Shown one piece after another: positions 1 through 8,907 of a DNA stretch of 64,000 nt. The stretch spans positions 41,331-105,330 of the forward strand of contig JAIKWL010000023.1 of the NCBI GenBank assembly GCA_024684815.1, written 5' to 3'. The notes beneath the pieces are model-generated. The model had not been told where the DNA came from. It did no database searches and saw only the letters and a list, made by a program, of their open reading frames with translations. Within the stretch, counting starts at the first letter, position 1. Each line of letters opens with the position of its first letter. Position numbers and translations under genes: made by a program. Source of the DNA: Saccharofermentans sp. Lineage in GTDB: Bacteria; Bacillota; Clostridia; Saccharofermentanales; Saccharofermentanaceae.

Positions 1-7
1 ACATTCT

Positions 8-811
8 ATGTATTGTGAATCATGCGGCTCATTTATTCCGGACGGTCAGTCATTTTGTTCTAACTGCGGATCACCTGCACCTCAGGTAGCACCACAGCCC
101 GTTGCTCAACCCGTTCCTTTTGCTCAACCTGTGGCTCAGCCTGTTCCGGTTGCTCAGCCTGTAGCTCAGCCGGCAGTTCAGCCTGTAGCTCAGCCCGTTG
201 CTCAAAGCATTCCTGTTGCACAGCCTGTAGCTCAATCCGTTCCTGTAGCTCAGCCTGTTGCTCAAGCTGTACCCGTAGCACAGTCCGTTCCGGTTCAGCC
301 TGTTTATCAGCAGCCGGTATATACCCAGCCTGTTTATACTCAGCCCGTCATGGTTGCAGCCGCACCGGTCAAGCGCGGAAACGGCGCTGCAACTGCGGGA
401 TTGGTATTCGGCATCCTTGCTCTCGTTTTATCCTGGATACCCGGATTCAATATTTTTACCACTGCTTTATTCGGTCTGTTAGGTCTGATCTTCTCTATAG
501 TCGGACTTGTAAAAAAGAACGCCGGCGGAAAAGGCAAGGCTGTCGCAGGCCTAATCCTCACCGTACTCGCTGTTATCGTTACGATCGTCTATTATGTTGC
601 TATAGCTTCATATCTGACAAATGAGCTCGGAGATCTTGACGAAGATACTGTCTATTCATGGCTTGAGGAATTCGAGACTATGGATATGTATGACACAGCA
701 TTCGATTACACTGATTCCGATTTCTATATCAACGGCGACTACGTTACCACAGAGAACGGTTATGTCAGCGGTGTTCTTCATATCGACACCTATTTAGTAG
801 ATTTTAATTAA
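8..811 (+). CDS. Zinc-ribbon, VAQP-repeat, DUF4190-like membrane protein
   Basis: 267 aa. An N-terminal zinc ribbon (CESCG then CSNCG, residues 3-22) is followed by about 90 residues of Val-Ala-Gln-Pro repeats (roughly 25-115), then two hydrophobic segments (about 127-147 and 150-200) of DUF4190 type, and an acidic, Tyr/Asp-rich tail. I infer a membrane-anchored protein with a cytoplasmic metal knuckle joined by a disordered spacer; no enzymatic motif is visible. It is the first of five tandem paralogues. The start codon lies 8 bases from the window edge, so its ribosome binding site cannot be judged, but the MYCESCG opening matches the downstream copies. Function unknown. Confidence 0.85.
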   Translation: MYCESCGSFIPDGQSFCSNCGSPAPQVAPQPVAQPVPFAQPVAQPVPVAQPVAQPAVQPVAQPVAQSIPVAQPVAQSVPVAQPVAQAVPVAQSVPVQPVYQQPVYTQPVYTQPVMVAAAPVKRGNGAATAGLVFGILALVLSWIPGFNIFTTALFGLLGLIFSIVGLVKKNAGGKGKAVAGLILTVLAVIVTIVYYVAIASYLTNELGDLDEDTVYSWLEEFETMDMYDTAFDYTDSDFYINGDYVTTENGYVSGVLHIDTYLVDFN

Positions 812-860
812 TCTTATCTGACACTTTCCTACATTCAGAAAAGATCAAGAAGGAGATATT

Positions 861-1478
861 ATGATCTGTGAATCCTGCGGTGCCACTATTCCTGACGACG
901 CATCTGTTTGTCCCGAATGCGGGGTGTCCACATCTTTATTTCTTGAAAAACCTGTTCTTCAGACAGTAGCTCAGACTGTTCCCGGCTTTGTGAAAAAATC
1001 GGGAGCTGTATCTGCCGACCCTGGTCAGACCGAAGAACTTCCAGCCGGGAATCAGGAGCAGCCGGTTAACAGATCTAACTCTTCCGCCTATCAACCTGCC
1101 AAAAAGCAAAACAGTGCAAGATCCGGATCGGATAAAAACGGATTTGCTACTTTGAGTCTGGTTATCAGCACCGCAACTTTATTGATCGGTGGTATTATCC
1201 TGCTTTTGTGGATCTTATTGAATATCTGGCTGGATATATTCAGCCTGTATACTTATTTCATGTTTGCACTGCCTGCAGCATTTTTATTATCAATTATCGG
1301 TATTATTTATTCTATCAAAAATCCGAAGACCGCATTCAATGCATATTTAAGTCTTATCTTTTGCTTGCTTGCAACTGCTCTGTTTTTCTATGTTTTCAAG
1401 TTCTGCATAGTGCCTCATGTTATGAAAAGTGTTTCCGGATTCCTTATTCCGGGTATGCAAAGATTTATTTTTAATTAG
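861..1478 (+). CDS. Zinc-ribbon membrane protein, tandem paralogue 2
   Basis: 205 aa. The CESCG/CPECG zinc ribbon (residues 3-21) is followed by a polar linker rich in Gln and Pro (about 35-95) and three hydrophobic segments (about 100-125, 133-152 and 160-185). The ribosome binding site AAGGAGA sits just before the ATG. It lies 49 bases after the first paralogue on the same strand, so co-transcription is likely. The region immediately after the ribbon (about residues 22-40) is almost identical to that of the next gene, which points to recent duplication. Function unknown. Confidence 0.82.
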   Translation: MICESCGATIPDDASVCPECGVSTSLFLEKPVLQTVAQTVPGFVKKSGAVSADPGQTEELPAGNQEQPVNRSNSSAYQPAKKQNSARSGSDKNGFATLSLVISTATLLIGGIILLLWILLNIWLDIFSLYTYFMFALPAAFLLSIIGIIYSIKNPKTAFNAYLSLIFCLLATALFFYVFKFCIVPHVMKSVSGFLIPGMQRFIFN

Positions 1479-1530
1479 TTTTCAGCAGAAATACATGTAT
1501 TTCTTAATCAGATAACAAAGGAGAAAAAAT

Positions 1531-2163
1531 ATGCTTTGTGAAGCCTGCGGTTCCACTATTCCTGATGATGCAGCCACCTGTCCTGAATGCGGAGTTTCCA
1601 CATCTTTATTTCTGGTAAAACCTGCTCTTCAGACAGTAATTCAGACTGTACCGGATTTTGTTAAAACACCGGGCTCTCAGCCTGAAGTTCAAACAGATGA
1701 TATGCCGGCTAACACTCCTGATACTCAACAAACCTCCGTTCAACAACAGGTTGCATCTGATACTGCTGAAATACCTGTAAATCCAAAAGTCCAGCAAGAA
1801 GCTAATCAACAGCGCGTTATCCATAAAAACACAAAGAGAATAAATGTCTCAGTATTTATCAGTCTTTTCCTTGGTATTATAATTTTGTTCACAAATATCT
1901 TGTTTGCACTGGGTTTCTCGGGATCAGAGAATTATTATCTCTGGATTTTTGTTGCTTGGATTGTTGATTTAGTATTCTCTTGTATAGGATTATCAGAAAG
2001 CAAGTCTATACCGGAAAGCAAGCCAATAGCTATTGCCGGTTTGATTATTTGCATTATTGATTTCATCATTACTATTCTTGTTTTTTGGTTTGTTATTTTG
2101 CCAATAATGATGAGGCACATTTTTGCTTCTTTACCTACGGGATTCCCCTCAGGGCCAATTTAA
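1531..2163 (+). CDS. Zinc-ribbon membrane protein, tandem paralogue 3
   Basis: 210 aa with the same plan: a zinc ribbon (CEACG/CPECG, residues 3-21), a Gln/Pro/Thr linker to about residue 110, then three hydrophobic segments ending near residue 200. The ribosome binding site AAGGAG is well placed. The first 40 residues resemble the preceding gene, whereas the membrane part (for example the SKPIAIAGLIICIIDF stretch) matches the following gene. The copies therefore look like mosaics of a shared family. No catalytic motif is seen; function unknown. Confidence 0.82.
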   Translation: MLCEACGSTIPDDAATCPECGVSTSLFLVKPALQTVIQTVPDFVKTPGSQPEVQTDDMPANTPDTQQTSVQQQVASDTAEIPVNPKVQQEANQQRVIHKNTKRINVSVFISLFLGIIILFTNILFALGFSGSENYYLWIFVAWIVDLVFSCIGLSESKSIPESKPIAIAGLIICIIDFIITILVFWFVILPIMMRHIFASLPTGFPSGPI

Positions 2164-2188
2164 AAATTCCTTTTAAGAGAGTTGTATT

Positions 2189-2707
2189 ATGTATTGCGAA
2201 TCATGCGGAACACCGATCAATGACGGTCAGACATCCTGTTACAAGTGCGGAGCGCCCGTCCTTCCTGAATTAGTCCAGTCAGAAAGCAAGGACAAAGTCC
2301 TTATTGATCTTACGGCTGCAGAACAAAAGCTCCCGCCGTTTGTTCAGGCACAGTCTGATGTTCAGCAGGCTGCAGCACAAAAAGCTGCAAAGAAAATAAA
2401 CGTCTTCGCATATATCAGTCTTTTCCTCGGTATTATAGCTTTGATCTTAGTTATTTTGTCTGCGCGGGGAAACTCGGGAACAGTGAGTCTTTTTGAATAT
2501 GCTTTTTTTGCTTTGTTTGCTGATATAGTGTTCTCTATAATAGGATTTATTAAAAGCATGTCAATTAAAGAAAGTAAACCAATAGCTATCGCAGGTTTGA
2601 TAATTTGTATTATCGATTTCATTATTACTCTTCTTGTTTTTGCCTTGATAGTTTGGCCTATAATGTATCAAATGTTTTATCAATTTACCCATAGTGGACC
2701 ATTTTAA
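2189..2707 (+). CDS. Zinc-ribbon membrane protein, tandem paralogue 4
   Basis: 172 aa, the shortest copy, mainly because the linker is reduced to about 40 residues. The ribbon is CESCG/CYKCG (residues 3-21), then a conserved acidic block (about 30-50, including KDKVLIDLTAAEQ) shared with the next gene, then three membrane segments. The gene starts 25 bases after the previous stop with AGAGAG upstream of the ATG. It belongs to the same presumed operon. Function unknown. Confidence 0.82.
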   Translation: MYCESCGTPINDGQTSCYKCGAPVLPELVQSESKDKVLIDLTAAEQKLPPFVQAQSDVQQAAAQKAAKKINVFAYISLFLGIIALILVILSARGNSGTVSLFEYAFFALFADIVFSIIGFIKSMSIKESKPIAIAGLIICIIDFIITLLVFALIVWPIMYQMFYQFTHSGPF

Positions 2708-2733
2708 TATTTTCTGTTTTCGGGAGTTGTATT

Positions 2734-3372
2734 ATGAATTGTGAATCATGCGGAACACCAATCAATGAAGGTCAGACTTCCTGTTACAAGTGCGGAGCGC
2801 CCGTCCTTCCTGAACTAGTCCAGACAGAAGAAAAGGATAAAGTCCTTATTGATCTTACGGCAGCAGAACAGACGATCCCGCCGTTTGTTCATGCCCCCGG
2901 TTCTGAACCGGAAATTCAAGCAGATACCACGCAGACTCAAACTCCTGCTAATCAACCCGACGCTCCGCAGAAGGTTGCGTCTGCTACGGCAGAAATACCT
3001 GTAATATCAACAGTTCAACATAACACATATAAGAAGTCTGCAGCACAAAAACCTGTCAAAAGAGTTAACGTCTGTGCATTTATAGGCCTTTTCCTTGGTG
3101 TAGCAATTATGCTTATAGAGATTTTAACTTTACTTAAATTATTGGACATCAGTTATTTGCATATTGGCATGCTAATTGCTTGGATTGCAAGTTTTGTGTT
3201 CTCATTAATAGGATTAGTTATAAAAGGGAATAAGCCAATAGCTATTATTAGTATTATTATATGTGTTTTACATATAGTTCTTTTTTATTTTATAGTTAGG
3301 TTTATTCTCATGCCTGAGTTTTTTGAAAGAATAAAAGACATGCTTCCTCCGCCCATGCCGGGGGTTATTTAA
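2734..3372 (+). CDS. Zinc-ribbon membrane protein, tandem paralogue 5
   Basis: 212 aa and the last of the tandem set. The ribbon (CESCG/CYKCG, residues 3-21) and the following block to residue 55 are nearly identical to paralogue 4, while a longer Gln/Thr/Pro linker (about 55-110) precedes three hydrophobic segments. The membrane part is the most divergent of the five. A short A/T-rich convergent gap and the trmL terminator follow. Function unknown; zinc-ribbon plus membrane layouts of this sort are common but uncharacterised in Clostridia. Confidence 0.82.
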   Translation: MNCESCGTPINEGQTSCYKCGAPVLPELVQTEEKDKVLIDLTAAEQTIPPFVHAPGSEPEIQADTTQTQTPANQPDAPQKVASATAEIPVISTVQHNTYKKSAAQKPVKRVNVCAFIGLFLGVAIMLIEILTLLKLLDISYLHIGMLIAWIASFVFSLIGLVIKGNKPIAIISIIICVLHIVLFYFIVRFILMPEFFERIKDMLPPPMPGVI

Positions 3373-3434
3373 ACTGACCATAGAGAATCAGACATAAATA
3401 AAATTTGTAAGTTTTTATCTTACTATGAATAACT

Positions 3435-3463
3435 AAAAAAATGCCCGGATCATTTCCGGGTAT
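3435..3463 (-). terminator. Intrinsic terminator of trmL
   Basis: Read on the minus strand, ATACCCGG and CCGGGCAT form an 8-bp stem (one G-U) with a 7-nt loop, followed by a run of seven T. The hairpin begins at the trmL stop codon. Confidence 0.85.
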
Positions 3464-4035
3464 TACTTTTTCTTTTTCCTTAATGTCTCATCGTAGGAAT
3501 AATACTGTTCTATAAAGTCTTCACCTTTTTGCTCTTCGGTAAAGGACAGACCGGGATAGCCCAGCTGTCTTAAGACTTCATAGATCGCTATGGCGCAGGC
3601 ATTTGAAAGGTTAAGACATCTGCAGTCGGCATTCATGGGGATGCGGAAACACCTGTCGAGATTAGCTCTTAAGATCTCACCCGGGATGCCTGTACTTTCC
3701 TTGCCGAATATCAGATAGATATTGGAATTCTTTGAAGCTTCGCGGAAATCGATATCTGACGGAGGCACTTTGCCGTACCTGGTCATGAAATAATATTCGC
3801 CTTCGTTCTTTTCCGCAAAGTCATTCCACGAGTCATAGAGAGTATAATCGGCCCATGTTATGTGATTTGTTGAGGCTCTTCTGAACTCGGGATTATCTAT
3901 ATCAAAACCGACAGGACCTATTATATGAAGAGTCGTACCTGCAGCCACACATGTACGCATTATATTACCGGTATTTTGAGGGATCTCCGGTTCGAAAAGA
4001 ACTACATTGACCAGATTGTTACCAGTATTTCCCAT
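3463..4035 (-). CDS. trmL: tRNA (cytidine(34)-2'-O)-methyltransferase
   Basis: 190 aa SPOUT-class methyltransferase. TrmL-family enzymes methylate the ribose of the wobble base in tRNA-Leu using S-adenosylmethionine. Visible family signatures are EPEIPQNTGNIMRTC near the N-terminus (about 15-30), FGKESTGIP (about 119-127) and the knot-forming RIPMNADCRCLNLSNACAI (about 139-157). Length is a little above the usual 155-165 aa because of short N- and C-terminal extensions; the C-terminus is Lys-rich. GGAG lies a few bases before the ATG. A terminator follows immediately, so this gene closes its transcription unit. Confidence 0.92.
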   Translation of the reverse strand: MGNTGNNLVNVVLFEPEIPQNTGNIMRTCVAAGTTLHIIGPVGFDIDNPEFRRASTNHITWADYTLYDSWNDFAEKNEGEYYFMTRYGKVPPSDIDFREASKNSNIYLIFGKESTGIPGEILRANLDRCFRIPMNADCRCLNLSNACAIAIYEVLRQLGYPGLSFTEEQKGEDFIEQYYSYDETLRKKKK

Positions 4036-4092
4036 TAAATGCTCCGTAAAAACATAGATGCTTATCTATATAATTGTTTTGCCGTAATGTTT

Positions 4093-5820
4093 TTATGCCT
4101 TTTTCGCAGCAACTTTGCTCTTGCCTTTTCCCTTACCCGTCTCTTCAGGTTCGGTATTATCTGCAACCTTAAATGCGATCTGGTTGGATTCGGCTGCAGC
4201 CTCGGCTATATTGAGCATATGATCTCCCAGACGCTCGAAGTCTGTAAGCATTTCCGAATAGATAACGCATGCATCACCTGAGCATACACCGGACTTAAGT
4301 CTCTCGAGCTGATGTTCTCTGTAGTCTTCGGTCATGTCATCTATCTTCTGCTCCATCTGAGCCATCTTGATATGGACAGAACCCGGTTTGCTGCTGAACA
4401 GGATATTATAAGCATCGCTGGTCGTCTTTACCATCTGGGCGACTTCCGCTCTGGCCTTTTCTGAAAGCTTCAATCCCTTGCTCTCAAGAAGATTTGCATA
4501 ACCGGAGATATTTGTCGCATGATCGCCCATACGCTCGATATTACCCGTTATCTTAAAAAGCGCACTCATGGTAACGGCATCTTTCTCAGACATTTCGAAG
4601 ACCATGGCGTGTGAGATGTAATAGGAGATCTCCTTATTAAGATAGTCAACGTACTCTTCCGTATCGTTGATCTCCTGCTGTTTCTTCTCATTGTTATCGA
4701 GAACCGTTTCTATACTCATCTGGACATTTCCGCCTGCCATTACGAGCATCCTGCTTATTTCACTGCAAAGAGCCCTAATAAGGACTTCCATGCCGAGTGA
4801 ATTCTGTGTGTTGAGCATTTTAGGACTGAGATATTTGAGGTACTTTACACCCTCTGATTCACCGCCCTTTGAAGGAACAATGAGCTTGACCAGTTTGACG
4901 ATAAGACCGCCGAACGGAAGAAGGATTATCGTTGAGGCAAGATTGAACACAAGATGCATATTCGCAAACTGTCTTGCGACATCGTTCGGTGACAGAGCTC
5001 TTACCCAGTCAGCTACGGGAATCAGATAGTAAGCAACCGTGAATATGGCCGTCCCGATAACATTGAACATCATGTGGAGCATGCCGGCTCTTGTGGCATT
5101 GCGCGAACCACCTATTGAGGCGAATACTGCCGTAACACAGGTTCCGATATTAAGTCCGAAGATTATGAACATGGCCTGCTCAAGACTTATGAGCTGGGCA
5201 CCCGATGCAGACATCGCCATAGCCTGCAAAACACCGACACCGGCAGCAGAACTCTGGATAATGATTACGAAGATGATTCCCACGACAATACCGATAAAAG
5301 GATTGTTGATCGACGAGAAAATGTCCTTTACTATATCAAGTTCGCTTAGAGGTGCCATGGACTCTTTCATCAATGACATGGCAACGAAAATAAATCCCAG
5401 TCCGGCAATGGCTTCGCCAATGCTCCTGAGCTTCTTATTCTTTGTGAGAAGGCAGAAGAAAGTACCTAAGAGAGCAATGATGGGGGCAGCAGCTCCGACA
5501 TCAAAAGCTATAAGCTGTGCAGTGATATTCGTACCGATATTGGCACCCATGATTATCCATAATGCCTGATAAAGGTTCATGAGTCCCGCATTAACAAATC
5601 CGACTGCCATAACCGAGGTAGCTGTTGAGGATTGGATCAGTGCCGTGATAAATGCACCTACCAATACACCTATTACTCTGTTTCCCGTGAGCTTGGCAAG
5701 GACATTCTTAAGCTTGTCCCCTGCTATTGTCTGTAAACTTCCGCTGGTGATCTTGACACTATACAGGAACAACGCCATACCGGAGCAAAGCCCCAATAAC
5801 GACGGCCAAACATCTACCAT
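4093..5820 (-). CDS. Na+/phosphate cotransporter with PhoU-like domain
   Basis: 575 aa from the ATG at 5820, which has GGAGG eight bases upstream; an upstream in-frame codon would add nine residues but lacks a site. The N-terminal half carries two Na/Pi-cotransporter (NptA/YjbB-type) repeats with the QSSTATS and QSSAAGVG signatures (near 60 and 190) and about eight hydrophobic helices to residue 310. The C-terminal half (about 345-545) is a soluble helical PhoU-like domain with MGDHA and LGDHM motifs. Expected role is sodium-coupled phosphate uptake or export at the membrane. The tail is Lys/Gly-rich. It stands alone between trmL and the exosortase operon. Confidence 0.93.
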   Translation of the reverse strand: MVDVWPSLLGLCSGMALFLYSVKITSGSLQTIAGDKLKNVLAKLTGNRVIGVLVGAFITALIQSSTATSVMAVGFVNAGLMNLYQALWIIMGANIGTNITAQLIAFDVGAAAPIIALLGTFFCLLTKNKKLRSIGEAIAGLGFIFVAMSLMKESMAPLSELDIVKDIFSSINNPFIGIVVGIIFVIIIQSSAAGVGVLQAMAMSASGAQLISLEQAMFIIFGLNIGTCVTAVFASIGGSRNATRAGMLHMMFNVIGTAIFTVAYYLIPVADWVRALSPNDVARQFANMHLVFNLASTIILLPFGGLIVKLVKLIVPSKGGESEGVKYLKYLSPKMLNTQNSLGMEVLIRALCSEISRMLVMAGGNVQMSIETVLDNNEKKQQEINDTEEYVDYLNKEISYYISHAMVFEMSEKDAVTMSALFKITGNIERMGDHATNISGYANLLESKGLKLSEKARAEVAQMVKTTSDAYNILFSSKPGSVHIKMAQMEQKIDDMTEDYREHQLERLKSGVCSGDACVIYSEMLTDFERLGDHMLNIAEAAAESNQIAFKVADNTEPEETGKGKGKSKVAAKKA

Positions 5821-5972
5821 AAAACCTGCCTCCAATCGGCTAACCAAATAAACCCGTTAAAATACACACATAATAATATTGATGAAGGAACGAGTTTTCA
5901 AGGCTTTGGATTAAATATCAAAGTCTTTTACGGTTATCAGGAGCCTGTTTTGTGCAACATATAGATGGCGGT

Positions 5973-8540
5973 CTATTTATTGTCCGTTTCCTTTTTGCGT
6001 CTGATAAAGAACACCATTATGGCAATAACCGCAACACCTGACAATGACAGGAGTGAACCCTGCAGGAGATATGGGTATTTGTATGTAATTGTCGTCTCAC
6101 CTTTGTCGACATAGACCAGTCTGTTAAAGGCTTTGTAATTGCCGTTAAAGATATCATGATCGGCAATGGAAGTGTTGACACCGTCTTTCGGGGAAGAAAC
6201 AGTGATCGAGTTGCCGGAATGAGTAATATCTATCGGTACAACTTCTCTTACCGGAACTTCATACTCACTTGTCTCAACTATGCCTGCGAGAAGAGCACCT
6301 ATGGTCCTGTCCTTGGTAAGCGCATAGTAATATGTGAGATTGAAAGCAATGAAGTTGATATTATCGTTAGTTCCTTTGCCGTAGAACGGGAGAGTCTCAC
6401 CAAGGACTTCCGAATAGCCCTGAACTTTGGTCAGGCCGTTGATATAGACTGTTCTCCACTGCTTTAAATCATTGGGGAAGAGCGCAATTTCAAGATCTCC
6501 CATGAACGTTGTCTTAAGTGCAGGAAAACCGTTATCGAATTCAACCGACTGGCATTCTACGTCGAGGAACCTGTATGTTCTGCTCTCAGCATTTTCGGGG
6601 ATTCCGTCAGCAAGGACATAAACCTTGGTACCTGCTTCGGCAGCTCTGGTGATCAGGTCTTCAGCAGCGTGGATATCGTGATATAAGAAACCGTCAAGAT
6701 AGATAATGTTATAACTTGAAAGTTCTTCGAATGTGAAGTCGTCGATATATTCACTGGGTGCCTCACAGATCGTCGGGAACATCATGGAGATGTAATAAGC
6801 ACCATTACCTATAGCCAGACCGTAATAATCACTGACTGTGCCGTATGTGCCGGTAACATCCTGATGATGGTAGACGACATAAATGCCTTCCTCGTATTCT
6901 TTTACATATCCTCTTAATGTGGCTGCGGCATCAGCTTCTATCTCGTTATAAGGTTCCTTTGCTGCGGCATCCTTTTTGATAAGGACTGTATCACAGCCGA
7001 ATTCAAGGAGTCTGTCAAACAGGAAGTAATAGTAACCGTTGTCGAAAGCTTCGTTTATCTGGGCAATCTGGAGGGATGTTGAAGCAGCCTCCCAGCCCTG
7101 ACCGAACAACTGATCTACAGAGCTCTCATAATCCGTAAGATAGAATACACCGTTAAACAACGCTTTATTGCTGTCAATAAGAGCTATCCTGTTATCAGTG
7201 ATCGACTTGGCTTCGTCAATGAGTGTGTTTTCGGTCATGTTCTCGAAGTAACCTCTTACTGTTTTAGGATCTGTCGCATCAGGTCTTAATGTAAGAACAG
7301 ACAGGAAACAATCAACAGTCAGCAAGGTTGAAACAGCAACAACAAGAGGTTTTTTGAGGCTGTCCCATTCGAGCATCGAGAAAAGGATCATTGCAGATGC
7401 GATCTGAAGGAAACGCATCATCCACATCAATGAACCGCCGGGGAGCATCTTTATTATAGGAGCGGCCGTGTTCGAAGTCAGCAAGACAATAATTATTGCG
7501 GTAATAAAACCGGCGCGGGCACGTTTTTTGCTTGCAATGGCTCCGAACACGGCAAAGATAAAGGAAATTATTCCGAAATAAGAAGCTGAATAGCCTTCCT
7601 TAAATTTCTTTACAGGATTCAAAGTGATAAATATGCTCTGGAAAAAGCTCTCGGCAGCCTGACTTGCATTTGAAGTGTTTGATGCAAGGCCGCCCTTAAG
7701 TGCGGGCAGGAGGAATACGCCGCACAAAAGGAAGCCGGCCAATACTGCAACAATAATTTCCAGATCTCTTTTACGCGATCTCTGAAGTCTTCCCGAACCG
7801 GTAAAACAGCAGAGTCTGTATATAAGCAGATAAATAAGACATGCCAGAGCAACCATGCCGGTGTAACCCACATGGCATGCGCACATGGCAGAGAATGTAA
7901 GAGCAGTTCCTATGAAGTTCTTTACACCGCCCTTTTTCAGATACTCGTTGATAAACAGGAACGACAGAGGGAAGATCGCCATGATAAGGCTTCTCGGCAG
8001 GTTGCCCTCTGCAAACAAAACGTACAGGCTCTGAGGCATAAAGAACCACAGAACACCGATGACAGCTCCCGTAACAGGTCTGTTCTTGATAAAACCGGTT
8101 ATATTCCAGGTAACCGCGCCGATAAGATATATAAGGCCGCAATAGACCGCAAATCCTTCAAAGACGTAGTTTTCCGTAAATATCCCCGGAAGGCTTCTTG
8201 CAATAAACTGGCAGAAAGCCATAGCGTATGCCGCAACAGGCGGCCAGTAACGCATAAGCTCAACGCCGTTATACCATACAGTGTTATAAAGGGGCCACAG
8301 ATCGCCCGAGGAAACGGAATTAAGGATCCAGTCTCCTCTATATACGTGATACATCGAGTCAGAACCCTTGAACAGGATACTGCTGCGGCTTACAAACCAG
8401 ATAACAGCTGCACCTATTATCAGGTTTATCAGTAAGCTGATGATTAATGTTAATGTCTTTCGGCTCTTAGTCTCCAAAACCCTTCTCCAGTCTTGATACT
8501 GCTGCTTCAACCTCGTCTGAGGTATTTCTGTCTCCGGCAC
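5973..8540 (-). CDS. 6-pyruvoyl-tetrahydropterin-synthase-related membrane protein (XrtG system)
   Basis: 855 aa. About ten hydrophobic segments lie in the first 420 residues, followed by a roughly 380-residue extracytoplasmic region and a final transmembrane helix with a positive tail (RRKKETDNK). The plan matches the integral membrane proteins called PTPS-related, which occur beside exosortase G genes. It resembles oligosaccharyl- or lipid-linked-sugar transferases in topology, but no catalytic motif can be assigned by eye. It is the last gene of the operon and, from a GTG start, overlaps the preceding gene by 74 bases; a TTG near 8477 just after GGAGAAGG is an alternative start. Product family likely, function unknown. 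Confidence 0.8.
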   Translation of the reverse strand: MPETEIPQTRLKQQYQDWRRVLETKSRKTLTLIISLLINLIIGAAVIWFVSRSSILFKGSDSMYHVYRGDWILNSVSSGDLWPLYNTVWYNGVELMRYWPPVAAYAMAFCQFIARSLPGIFTENYVFEGFAVYCGLIYLIGAVTWNITGFIKNRPVTGAVIGVLWFFMPQSLYVLFAEGNLPRSLIMAIFPLSFLFINEYLKKGGVKNFIGTALTFSAMCACHVGYTGMVALACLIYLLIYRLCCFTGSGRLQRSRKRDLEIIVAVLAGFLLCGVFLLPALKGGLASNTSNASQAAESFFQSIFITLNPVKKFKEGYSASYFGIISFIFAVFGAIASKKRARAGFITAIIIVLLTSNTAAPIIKMLPGGSLMWMMRFLQIASAMILFSMLEWDSLKKPLVVAVSTLLTVDCFLSVLTLRPDATDPKTVRGYFENMTENTLIDEAKSITDNRIALIDSNKALFNGVFYLTDYESSVDQLFGQGWEAASTSLQIAQINEAFDNGYYYFLFDRLLEFGCDTVLIKKDAAAKEPYNEIEADAAATLRGYVKEYEEGIYVVYHHQDVTGTYGTVSDYYGLAIGNGAYYISMMFPTICEAPSEYIDDFTFEELSSYNIIYLDGFLYHDIHAAEDLITRAAEAGTKVYVLADGIPENAESRTYRFLDVECQSVEFDNGFPALKTTFMGDLEIALFPNDLKQWRTVYINGLTKVQGYSEVLGETLPFYGKGTNDNINFIAFNLTYYYALTKDRTIGALLAGIVETSEYEVPVREVVPIDITHSGNSITVSSPKDGVNTSIADHDIFNGNYKAFNRLVYVDKGETTITYKYPYLLQGSLLSLSGVAVIAIMVFFIRRKKETDNK

Positions 8541-8907
8541 CTTCAGCTTCAGGGAATCTTACTCCGTAAGTTCTTACAGGTGTCTCACTGCCTTCAAATC
8601 TTCTTAAGTGGTAGTTCATAGGCTTAACCGCTTCAGCGATCTGTGCCGCAAAATACTCGGTTATATTTTCCAGTGAAGGGATGATCGCATTGAACGGTTC
8701 ATGATCGTTCATGATCTGATTCTGATAAGGCTCAAAGATCTTCATTATCTGCTTCTCAGGCTCAGTGAACTTAATGATATCCGAACCGGTCGTATATACT
8801 GTCGCAACGAACTCCCATGTGTGGGGATGCACGTCGCCCTTCTTTCCGTCAAAGACCACGAAGTGGCTGGCATTAAGATATGCTTTTATCCTGTAATATC
8901 TGAGCAT
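8467..8907 (-). CDS. 6-pyruvoyl-tetrahydropterin synthase-related protein (XrtG-associated)
   Basis: 146 aa. The zinc-site pattern of PTPS enzymes is visible: H15 in ASHFVVF and the H27-x-H29 pair in DVHPHTWEF. The ENITEYFA block (about 78-85) matches the PTPS active-site helix. The Cys that real PTPS enzymes carry just before the HxH pair (GKCxxxHGH) is replaced by Lys22, so synthase activity is doubtful. This divergent subfamily is known from exosortase G neighbourhoods. The ATG touches the stop of the sensor gene upstream (1-base spacing), and the 3' end overlaps the large membrane protein. Role in the system unknown. Confidence 0.85.
   Translation of the reverse strand: MLRYYRIKAYLNASHFVVFDGKKGDVHPHTWEFVATVYTTGSDIIKFTEPEKQIMKIFEPYQNQIMNDHEPFNAIIPSLENITEYFAAQIAEAVKPMNYHLRRFEGSETPVRTYGVRFPEAEGAGDRNTSDEVEAAVSRLEKGFGD

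Noticed and set aside
60-281. Gln/Glu-rich and Asn/Arg/Leu-rich minus-strand ORFs
   Set aside because: They are shadows of the VAQP repeat in the plus-strand gene; no start signals and low complexity only.
110-330. Short direct repeats that look array-like
   Set aside because: They code a VAQP protein repeat in frame, have no spacers of constant length and no cas genes, so this is not a CRISPR array.
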